Below, in pieces: positions 1 to 5,249 of a stretch of DNA of 7,796 bases. A program made the translations under genes and the position numbers. Below the pieces are notes generated by a model that made no database searches, was not told the origin of the DNA, and saw only the letters and a program-made list of their open reading frames with translations. Source of the stretch: an uncultured Flammeovirgaceae bacterium (GTDB lineage: Bacteria; Bacteroidota; Bacteroidia; Cytophagales; Cyclobacteriaceae); NCBI GenBank assembly GCA_946480685.1, contig CAMLLI010000168.1, positions 1 to 7,796 of the forward strand. The letters are read 5' to 3'. How positions within the stretch are numbered: the first letter of the stretch is position 1; each line of letters opens with the position of its first letter.

Positions 1-342
1 CACACACGGTATATCACGCTTGCGACACGCCCACGCACTGATCGGTTCGAAGTCGTTTATCACCAAGTCGTATTTCTCAACCGGAAACTTCTTGATCTCC
101 TTATATACTTCTTTGGAACTGTTCTGTTTAAAGGTCCGGAGAAAATCTATACCCCCGCTTTTCCCGAAGAAGAAACTGAGCCCTTTGGATTTATACTTTA
201 CCGGATACGTCAATTTTATATCAGCCTGGGCACCACTGATAAACAGATCGAGGTCTCCATACTGTTGCAGAATCGGAATAACATCTTCCGCGCGGGCCAG
301 GTGACCGTTACCTGTACCTTGAATAGCAAATAGAATTTTCAC
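1..342 (-). CDS. GT-B / MurG-like glycosyltransferase, N-terminal part (truncated by window edge)
   Basis: My translation of the minus strand from the GTG at 342-340 gives 114 uninterrupted codons up to position 1. It opens VKILFAIQGTGNGHLARAED. A short beta strand followed by a GTGNGHLxRA glycine-rich loop is the N-terminal signature of GT-B-fold glycosyltransferases of the MurG/MJ1255 kind, which use nucleotide sugars. Further on, DLVINDFEPISAWACRKRDIP resembles the second Rossmann strand region, where such proteins carry a D-x-E/P segment. The donor-binding C-terminal half lies outside the window, so donor and acceptor cannot be named. The GTG start overlaps the TGA stop of the phosphoesterase gene upstream (shared GTGA, 342-339), which points to translational coupling. 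The pairing with an LpxH-like enzyme suggests an envelope glycolipid or polysaccharide role (inference). I am confident of the fold, not of the substrate. Confidence 0.8.
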   Translation of the reverse strand, partial: MKILFAIQGTGNGHLARAEDVIPILQQYGDLDLFISGAQADIKLTYPVKYKSKGLSFFFGKSGGIDFLRTFKQNSSKEVYKEIKKFPVEKYDLVINDFEPISAWACRKRDIPCV

Positions 343-1196
343 TTTTTAACCGTTAAGAATTCGTTGACAAGGTCGCGAAAAATTTCATCGTTATCGAGCC
401 TGTCACCTCTAAATCGTTTCGGTAATTTTATAGCCTGGGCAACTTTATCTTCAGCATACCGGTAAATCCGCCAGTTCATACCATCGTACTCCAGACATGA
501 AAGGTTTTCAATCCAGTCGCCCGAGTTCAGGTATATTACTTCACCTTTGTCTGTTGCTATTCTTTTTATTTCCGGGTGATGGATATGCCCGCACACTACA
601 TAGTCGTACCGGTTTTCAATCGCTATATCTCCGGCAGTTTTTTCGAAGTCATTAATAAACTTCACAGCCGACTTCACACTATCTTTCACGCGCTTGGAGA
701 GCGATATCTTTTCTCTTCCCAGTTTCAGCAGGCACCAGTTAACGAGGGTATTGATCAGGATTAATGTATCATAACCAATCGCACCCAACTTGGCAAGCCA
801 CTTGGAGTATTGCATGGTAACATCAAACACATCGCCATGAAAAACCCACGCGCGTTTGCCGTTCAGCTTCAATACAACTTTATTATCGATAACAAATGAA
901 CCAAGCCGGAAGCCTGCAAACTTACGCAGCATTTCATCGTGGTTGCCGGTAAGGTATATTACCTTGGTATTTTTGGCGAGGAGTCCCATGATGTGTTTAA
1001 CCACCTGCATGTGCGACTTGGGCCAGTAGCGTTTGCTGAACTGCCACATGTCGATGATGTCGCCATTGAGTATAATTTTCTTAGGCTTGATGGTTTTGAG
1101 ATAACGCAACAACTCTTCCGCATGACAACCATAGGTGCCAAGGTGTATATCTGATAAAATGACGAGTTCCAGTTCTCGTTTCTTTTTCTTGCCCAT
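339..1196 (-). CDS. LpxH-like calcineurin-fold metallophosphoesterase (UDP-2,3-diacylglucosamine diphosphatase family)
   Basis: The family cleaves the pyrophosphate of UDP-2,3-diacylglucosamine during lipid A synthesis, at the inner face of the cytoplasmic membrane. All dinuclear-metal motifs are present: SDIHLG, GDIIDMW, GNHDE, HGD and GHIHHPE (residues 23-28, 53-59, 92-96, 128-130 and 211-217, counted from an upstream TTG at 1220). These supply the D-x-H, D, N, H and H-x-H ligands known in LpxH. A hydrophobic stretch between HGD and GHIHH (about 150-168) fits the membrane-associated lid helices of the family. I prefer the ATG at 1196 (285 aa). The TTG adds eight residues without family resemblance and lies in a hairpin arm. 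The gene is followed by a glycosyltransferase with a 4-nt overlap. Bacteroidota often carry more than one such phosphoesterase, so the exact substrate is uncertain and the symbol lpxH is withheld. Confidence 0.85.
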   Translation of the reverse strand: MGKKKKRELELVILSDIHLGTYGCHAEELLRYLKTIKPKKIILNGDIIDMWQFSKRYWPKSHMQVVKHIMGLLAKNTKVIYLTGNHDEMLRKFAGFRLGSFVIDNKVVLKLNGKRAWVFHGDVFDVTMQYSKWLAKLGAIGYDTLILINTLVNWCLLKLGREKISLSKRVKDSVKSAVKFINDFEKTAGDIAIENRYDYVVCGHIHHPEIKRIATDKGEVIYLNSGDWIENLSCLEYDGMNWRIYRYAEDKVAQAIKLPKRFRGDRLDNDEIFRDLVNEFLTVKK

Positions 1197-1210
1197 TGGT
1201 TGTAAATAAT

Positions 1211-1250
1211 GATTCCCCAAGACACAGATGTCTCTCGGGGAATCCCCAAA
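1211..1250 (-). promoter_or_regulatory. Leader hairpin with alternative pairing upstream of the phosphoesterase gene
   Basis: GATTCCCC at 1211-1218 is perfectly complementary to GGGGAATC at 1237-1244. Inside it AGACA (1220-1224) pairs with TGTCT (1229-1233) around a 4-nt loop, so a two-tier stem is possible. The bases at 1237-1247 (GGGGAATCCCC) also form their own small GGGG/CCCC hairpin, which excludes the large stem. The structure ends 14 nt before the preferred ATG at 1196. It may affect translation or transcript stability, or mark the end of transcripts from the metalloregulator gene upstream. There is no strong T-run, so a classical terminator is less likely. No known riboswitch class was recognised. 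Confidence 0.4.
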
Positions 1251-1254
1251 CCTA
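1247..1254 (-). promoter_or_regulatory. Candidate Bacteroidota -7 element (TAGGTTTG) for the phosphoesterase gene
   Basis: The minus strand reads TAGGTTTG here, a full match to the TAnnTTTG -7 consensus of the Bacteroidota housekeeping sigma factor. Transcription would start near 1240, giving a leader of about 45 nt before the ATG at 1196. No TTG or TTTG -33 element was seen at the expected 19-21 bp spacing, so the call is tentative. If this promoter is used, the outer arm of the adjacent hairpin would be only partly transcribed. Confidence 0.35.
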
Positions 1255-1506
1255 TGAAGAAGTTCTTTGATGTAAAGGTAAAGGGAGCGTGTGAACTGAA
1301 TTGACTTTGGTTGTTATGAAATTGTTAACATGACCTTCCGGTGAATATAAATCCATGACGCAAAGCACACAAAGAAGGCACGGAGTAACACAAAGGGATT
1401 TTTTTTTGACCCTTTGCATCTTTAGTAATGCCATTGGATTTTCAAACCCAATGTATATAGGTATATCTCTGATACCTTGTAATGTATACCTTATAATGAC
1501 TCACCG
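1255..1506. other. Non-coding interval between phosphoesterase and metalloregulator genes
   Basis: No credible gene was found. It holds the CAAAG repeat patch described separately (1357-1416) and an AT-rich stretch at 1450-1500 with several short inverted repeats. AGGTAT (1459-1464) pairs with ATACCT (1472-1477) across 7 nt, and AGGTATA (1459-1465) can instead pair with TATACCT (1485-1491). The 1459-1477 hairpin lies about 30 nt past the stop of the minus-strand metalloregulator gene and could be a weak terminator for it. It lacks a clear T-run, so that remains a guess. Short open frames here on both strands show no coding character. Confidence 0.5.
1357..1416. repeat. REP-like CAAAG repeat patch with a terminal hairpin
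   Basis: A degenerate repeat of about 10 bp recurs: CAAAG at 1361-1365, CAAAG at 1370-1374, CGGAG at 1381-1385 and CAAAG at 1391-1395. The last unit begins a hairpin. CAAAGGG (1391-1397) pairs with CCCTTTG (1410-1416) across a 12-nt loop containing nine T residues. Patches of the type 'cacaaagg / cacggag' are scattered through non-coding DNA of many Bacteroidota and Chlorobiota genomes, from general knowledge. No gene for their mobilisation is present here. It is probably a dispersed extragenic repeat rather than a terminator, since no plus-strand gene precedes it. Confidence 0.6.
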
Positions 1507-2172
1507 TCATCGTCCGCCTGCTTTCTCCACGAGTAACTTTTCACATACAACGTGACTCAGTACCTCGCGATGTTTTTTCAAATACGAGATGGTCATGCTT
1601 CCGTCATACTTTTCGATGGATTCTATTTTGATGACTACTCCGAGGTGGAGTTTCTTGCTGTTTAAAAATATCAGGAAGTCTTCGGATGAATTTGTCAGTG
1701 CCGAGAGCTTTAGGGTATCGCCCGGCTTGCAGTCCGAAAGTTTTTGATAGGCCTTCCAAACGATCTTTCCATTCTTATCGGGAATCGGTGAGCCATGCGG
1801 ATCAACTGTAGGATTACCCAACAGTTCATCCATACGATCGAAGAAAGCCGGTGATTGGATATGCTCGATCTGTTCGGCTATTTCATGCACTACCTCCCAG
1901 CCAAATCCCATTTTCTCAACTAAGAACATTTCGGTGAGCCTGTGCTTTCGGATAACCAGCGCAGCCTCGCGTTTACCTTTGGCTGTAAGCGAAATGGGTT
2001 TATACTTTTCATAGTTTACAAGGCCTTGTTTGCACAGGTTGCGCACCATGCTGTTAACCGTGGGTGTACTCACCTGCAGTATATTTCCGAGGTCGGTTGC
2101 ACTGATCTCTCCCTGCTCATTAGCGAGGTTAAACAAGGCTTTCAGGTAGTTCTCTTCTGTTTGCGAAGCCAT
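1507..2172 (-). CDS. DtxR/MntR-family metal-dependent transcriptional repressor
   Basis: A 221-residue protein with three DtxR-family parts. The winged helix occupies about residues 1-65 and includes the DNA-reading segment STPTVNSMVRNLCKQGLV. The metal-binding and dimerisation region spans about 66-140. The FeoA/SH3-like C-terminal domain covers about 145-221, so it is the long form of the family. Recognisable ligands are H77, E81 and H96 (ancillary site of DtxR) and E100, E103 and H104 (primary site). E100 stands where iron-type DtxR has cysteine and MntR has glutamate, which favours a manganese-type sensor. Position 8 is Asn, where MntR has Asp and DtxR Met. The ATG at 2172 fits the usual short N-terminus (MASQTEENYLKAL). 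It is divergent from a TonB receptor gene with a palindrome between them, so it probably represses itself, the receptor or both (inference). I cannot settle Mn versus Fe and leave the symbol empty. Confidence 0.92.
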   Translation of the reverse strand: MASQTEENYLKALFNLANEQGEISATDLGNILQVSTPTVNSMVRNLCKQGLVNYEKYKPISLTAKGKREAALVIRKHRLTEMFLVEKMGFGWEVVHEIAEQIEHIQSPAFFDRMDELLGNPTVDPHGSPIPDKNGKIVWKAYQKLSDCKPGDTLKLSALTNSSEDFLIFLNSKKLHLGVVIKIESIEKYDGSMTISYLKKHREVLSHVVCEKLLVEKAGGR

Positions 2173-2192
2173 TAACTCAATCCGTTAATCGT

Positions 2193-2200
2193 CAAAGATA
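2193..2200 (-). promoter_or_regulatory. Candidate -7 element (TATCTTTG) for the metalloregulator gene
   Basis: The minus strand reads TATCTTTG, a full match to TAnnTTTG, about 20 bp upstream of the ATG at 2172. This would give a short leader of about 14 nt. The -33 region falls at about 2220-2226 with no clear TTTG. The palindrome at 2227-2242 would sit at or just upstream of this -33 region, a reasonable place for autoregulation. Confidence 0.45.
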
Positions 2201-2223
2201 TAAAAGATTTTACATCATAATAA

Positions 2224-2254
2224 TTTGTTAGATCAATCTAACTTTATAATTTTA
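2224..2254 (+). promoter_or_regulatory. Candidate promoter of the TonB receptor gene
   Basis: TTTG at 2224-2227 can serve as a -33 element. After 19 bp comes TAATTTTA (2247-2254), which matches TAnnTTTG except for the last base. A TATAAT overlaps it at 2245-2250. Transcription would begin at about 2260, some 20 nt before the ATG at 2281. The palindrome at 2227-2242 fills most of the spacer, so a bound repressor would block polymerase. Confidence 0.4.
2227..2242. promoter_or_regulatory. Candidate DtxR/MntR-type operator, perfect 7-2-7 palindrome
   Basis: GTTAGAT-CA-ATCTAAC is a perfect inverted repeat in the 108-bp region between the divergent metalloregulator and TonB receptor genes. Its TTAG...CTAA ends match those of known DtxR-family operators (DtxR boxes carry TTAGG and CCTAA half-sites). 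It lies between the predicted -33 and -7 elements of the receptor promoter and next to the -33 region of the regulator promoter. One site could therefore control both genes. Symmetry and location are seen directly; binding by the neighbouring protein is inferred. Confidence 0.65.
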
Positions 2255-2280
2255 TAACTATAAAACATAAATAAAGTTGA

Positions 2281-4563
2281 ATGAAAATAAATATTTTTAC
2301 TACTCTTATAATTATAGGGCACATCCACGCCTTTGGACAGACGGGCATTATTTCCGGAAAAGTAACCGAACAGGGGCAGCCTGTGCCGTTTGTCAGTGTT
2401 GTTGTGAAAGGATCGTCTCTCGCAGATGTTACGAATGAGTCCGGTATATATACTCTTCGAAATGTTCCGTTTGGTCACTATACCGTTACAACATCTGCCG
2501 TGGGCTATGAACCGCAGAGCCGTGAGGTTTCGCTCTCTGAAATAAACGCATCTGTTACGCTGGATTTCGTATTGAAAGAGTCTGTATCTGAATTGCAGGA
2601 AGTCGTTATATCCGGTACGATGAAAGAAGTTAGCCGCATGGACAGTCCGGTGCCGGTGGAAGTATATACTGCGGCATTCTTCAAAGCCAACCCCACTCCT
2701 TCGCTCTTCGAATCGTTGCAAAATGTAAATGGTGTACGGCCGCAGCTTAACTGTAATGTCTGCAATACGGGCGATATCCATATCAACGGACTCGAAGGTC
2801 CCTATACCATGATCCTGATTGACGGTATGCCTATTGTAAGTGGACTTTCCACCGTATACGGTCTCACCGGTATACCGCAGGCGTTGATTGAGCGTATGGA
2901 AATTGTGAAAGGTCCTGCCTCCACGCTCTATGGTTCGGAAGCTGTCGGTGGATTGATCAACGTTATCACCAAGAATCCTGCGCGGGCGCCTATCCTGTCC
3001 GTTGACGTAATGGCATCATCGTGGGCTGAGGTCAATACTGATATTGGCGTTAAATTCAATCACGGTGATAAAGCACAGAGTCTGCTGGGTATAAATTACT
3101 TTAATTATCAAAACCCGGTCGATAACAATCACGATGGCTTTACCGATGTTACGCTGCAAAACAGAATTTCAGTTTTCAACAAATGGAATGTACTGCGAGA
3201 GAATAACAAAACATTATCTGTAGCGGCCCGGTATAATTATGAAGACCGCTGGGGTGGTGACATGCGATGGACACCTAAATACCGCGGGGGCGACAAGATT
3301 TATGGCGAAAGTATATATACCAGTCGCTGGGAAACTTTTGGCGTTTACCAGTTGCCCGTGAAGGAAGCTATAAATTTTCAATTCAGCGCCAATGGGCATA
3401 ATCAGAATTCATTCTATGGTACAACGTCTTACGATGCCGGTCAATATATAGCCTTTGGACAATTAACGTGGAACCGGCAACTCGGGCAGCGGCATGATGT
3501 GTTGCTCGGTACAGCCTACCGGTATACCTATTACGATGACAATACCCCTGCAACGGTTGGAGCAGACGGCAACCATCCATCCGTCACCTCGCTGCCGGGT
3601 GTCTTTGTGCAGGATCAGATCAGGCTGAATGAATTCAATGATCTTTTGCTTGGTGTTCGCTACGATCACAACAGTGTTCACGGTGCTATATTTTCACCGC
3701 GACTAAACTATAAATGGACCGCGCACAATAAGCAAACGGTGGTGAGACTTAGTGCCGGAAACGGTTATCGGGTAGCCAATGTCTTTACAGAAGACCATGC
3801 GGCCCTTACCGGAGCGAGACAAGTTATATTTACCGAATCGCTGAAACCGGAAACATCGTGGAACACAAACCTTAACGTTGTGAAAAAGATATATACTGGC
3901 AACGGCACATTTATTGGTATTGATGCGAGTGCGTTCTATACATACTTTACCAACCGCATTATTCCGGATTATGAAACCGATCCGAACAAGATCATCTATA
4001 GCAATCTGAATGGTTCGGCTGTATCCAAAGGTATAGCGATGAACTTTGACGTATCGTGGGCGAACGGATTAAAGATACTGGCCGGGTTTACAGCCCAGGA
4101 TGTACTGGTTACAGAAAACGGTGAAACCTATCACCAGTTATTGACCGAGCGTTTCTCGGGTGTATGGAATGCGGGATATACTTTCGGCAACTCCGGTTTT
4201 TCAGTTGACTATACTGGCAATGTTTATGGCCCCATGCGACTTCCTTTACTGGGACAGCTTGACAATCGCGCGGAATATTCTCCGTGGTGGAGCATCCAGA
4301 ACGTCCAGGTTACACGGAAATTTCCGAAAGGCTGGGAAGTATATGGAGGTATTAAAAATCTGTTGAACTATACACCTCCTTCCAATAGTATAGCACGTCC
4401 GTTTGATCCATTTGATCGCAACGTACAGTTCGATAGCAACGGACAAGTAATACCCACCGCAGACAACCCGCACGCGCTTACATTCGATCCCTCCTATGTA
4501 TTTGCTCCGAACCAGGGTATACGCGGGTTTATAGGGGCACGGTATACTTTAAACCGGGAGTGA
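2281..4563 (+). CDS. TonB-dependent outer-membrane receptor with carboxypeptidase-D-like N-domain (putative metal/metallophore uptake)
   Basis: A 760-residue protein of normal family length. Residues 1 to about 20 are a signal peptide (hydrophobic core TTLIIIG, probable cleavage near AFG-Q). Residues 22-98 form the carboxypeptidase-D regulatory-like beta domain common in Bacteroidota receptors (GIISGKVTEQGQPVPFVSVVVKG). ELQEVVISG at 104-112 looks like the TonB-box region. The plug spans about 119-231 with GDIHINGLEGPYTMILIDGMPI and IERMEIVKGPASTLYGSEAVGGLINVITK, and the rest is the 22-stranded barrel. The plug carries C158-N-V-C161 just before the conserved GDI-NG segment. Such receptors import ferric siderophores, haem, cobalamin or other scarce ligands using TonB energy. 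The divergent DtxR/MntR-type regulator and palindrome suggest a metal-related ligand, which is inference. Its codons give an unusual excess of GTATA/TATAC. It is monocistronic here and ends in a simple-repeat patch. Confidence 0.93.
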   Translation: MKINIFTTLIIIGHIHAFGQTGIISGKVTEQGQPVPFVSVVVKGSSLADVTNESGIYTLRNVPFGHYTVTTSAVGYEPQSREVSLSEINASVTLDFVLKESVSELQEVVISGTMKEVSRMDSPVPVEVYTAAFFKANPTPSLFESLQNVNGVRPQLNCNVCNTGDIHINGLEGPYTMILIDGMPIVSGLSTVYGLTGIPQALIERMEIVKGPASTLYGSEAVGGLINVITKNPARAPILSVDVMASSWAEVNTDIGVKFNHGDKAQSLLGINYFNYQNPVDNNHDGFTDVTLQNRISVFNKWNVLRENNKTLSVAARYNYEDRWGGDMRWTPKYRGGDKIYGESIYTSRWETFGVYQLPVKEAINFQFSANGHNQNSFYGTTSYDAGQYIAFGQLTWNRQLGQRHDVLLGTAYRYTYYDDNTPATVGADGNHPSVTSLPGVFVQDQIRLNEFNDLLLGVRYDHNSVHGAIFSPRLNYKWTAHNKQTVVRLSAGNGYRVANVFTEDHAALTGARQVIFTESLKPETSWNTNLNVVKKIYTGNGTFIGIDASAFYTYFTNRIIPDYETDPNKIIYSNLNGSAVSKGIAMNFDVSWANGLKILAGFTAQDVLVTENGETYHQLLTERFSGVWNAGYTFGNSGFSVDYTGNVYGPMRLPLLGQLDNRAEYSPWWSIQNVQVTRKFPKGWEVYGGIKNLLNYTPPSNSIARPFDPFDRNVQFDSNGQVIPTADNPHALTFDPSYVFAPNQGIRGFIGARYTLNRE

Positions 4564-4626
4564 GGGAGTGAGAAGCAGGGAGTAAGAAGCAAGAAGCAAG
4601 AAGTAAGAAATAAGAAATAAGAAGAG
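4556..4626. repeat. Period-7 purine-rich tandem repeat (GGGAGTG / AGAAGCA type)
   Basis: GGGAGTG at 4556-4562 overlaps the last codons and stop of the receptor gene. After one extra A, 7-bp units follow without a break from 4564: gggagtg, agaagca, gggagta, agaagca, agaagca, agaagta, agaaata, agaaata, agaagag. The strand is almost purely purine. The steps between units look like a microsatellite that drifted by duplication and point mutation. It lies between convergent genes and has no coding role. Confidence 0.75.
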
Positions 4627-4648
4627 TCCGGAAGTCCGAAAGTCGGGA
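4625..4648. repeat. Period-8 tandem repeat AGTCCGRA, three units
   Basis: Three adjacent 8-bp units, AGTCCGGA (4625-4632), AGTCCGAA (4633-4640) and AGTCGGGA (4641-4648), follow directly on the period-7 tract. A fourth decayed unit may start at 4649 (AGTAATAA). Confidence 0.7.
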
Positions 4649-4670
4649 AGTAATAATCCTATTAATCTTT

Positions 4671-4715
4671 CAATCTTCAAATTTTTCAATTTTCCAATTT
4701 TCCAATCCTCCAATC
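4671..4715. repeat. Period-8 pyrimidine-rich repeat CAATTTTC
   Basis: Units beginning CAAT/CAAA recur: caatctt (4671), caaattttt (4678), caattttc (4687), caattttc (4695), caatcctc (4703), caatcaca (4711). The strand switches from purine-rich to pyrimidine-rich on passing from the previous tract. It ends just before the stop codon of the TPR gene at 4728. The T-rich part could help end transcription of the receptor gene, but no stable stem precedes it. Confidence 0.65.
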
Positions 4716-4727
4716 ACATCCGTGCGT

Positions 4728-5231
4728 CTAGCCAATCAGTTGCTTCTTGCGTTCGCAGCGCTTGATGGAGTCTGCTGCAGTTTCAATGCTTTTCGCATCG
4801 AATGAGTTTTGGATGTGCAGGCGGAAGTAGTGAATGGCATCATCAAGTTTGCCTTGGGCTTCGCGCAGCAAACCATATTCGTTGTAAATGGTTGCATAGC
4901 TGATGCCGGATACTTTGATGGCGAGTTCGAGTACACGCTCAAGGTCATCGAATTTACGAAGCGCAGAGAGACAGTAGCAATAGTTATAGTATGCTGCCGG
5001 ATATTCGGGCGAAAATTTTATCGCGAGACGGTAGTGTTCTTCCGCCTGCGCGTAGTTTTTAAATTTCGTTTCGTAGAGCCACCCGAGGTGATTATGTGCT
5101 TTGCCAAAATCAGGTGCTTCTGCCAGGATCTCTTCCAACAGGTGTGCCGCTTCACTCAGACGTCCTTCGCTGATCATACGGTCTGCACTCAGGAATTTTT
5201 CTTCGAGGTAAAAATTTGTAGTGTCGCTCAT
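4728..5231 (-). CDS. Tetratricopeptide-repeat (TPR) protein
   Basis: A 167-residue soluble protein with no signal peptide or membrane segment. It is made of about four TPR helix pairs, at roughly residues 8-41, 42-76, 77-110 and 113-146. Examples are GRLSEAAHLLEEILAEAPDFGKAHNHLGWLYE and AQAEEHYRLAIKFSPEYPAAYYNY, with the usual G/A/Y/A/P spacing. A basic tail follows (RCERKKQLIG). TPR proteins act as protein-protein docking scaffolds, and nothing here identifies a partner. The start is the ATG at 5231, 18 nt downstream of the trmB stop on the same strand, so it is probably the last gene of the folC-trmB cluster. The short gap carries AGTTAAAA direct repeats. Specific function unknown. Confidence 0.88.
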   Translation of the reverse strand: MSDTTNFYLEEKFLSADRMISEGRLSEAAHLLEEILAEAPDFGKAHNHLGWLYETKFKNYAQAEEHYRLAIKFSPEYPAAYYNYCYCLSALRKFDDLERVLELAIKVSGISYATIYNEYGLLREAQGKLDDAIHYFRLHIQNSFDAKSIETAADSIKRCERKKQLIG

Positions 5232-5249
5232 AAAACGAAAGTTAAAAAG

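Noticed and set aside
20..304. A 94-codon plus-strand open frame at the left end
   Set aside because: The minus strand here encodes the N-terminus of a glycosyltransferase with a clear GTGNGHLARA motif, so the plus frame is a shadow.
1357..1397. CAAAG repeat patch as a CRISPR array
   Set aside because: Units are about 10 bp and degenerate, with no uniform spacers and no cas genes in the window.
1391..1416. CAAAGGG/CCCTTTG hairpin as a rho-independent terminator
   Set aside because: The T-run is in the loop rather than after the stem, and no plus-strand gene precedes it. On the minus strand no T-run follows the stem.
1252..1555. Short open frames on both strands in the gap between phosphoesterase and metalloregulator
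   Set aside because: They are built from the CAAAG repeat and AT-rich DNA, lack conserved features, and one overlaps the end of the regulator gene.
2233..2781. A 182-codon minus-strand open frame covering the receptor's 5' end and the control region
   Set aside because: It is antisense to the TonB receptor signal peptide and plug, has a composition rich in R, H, Y and F typical of shadow frames, and would run through the operator.
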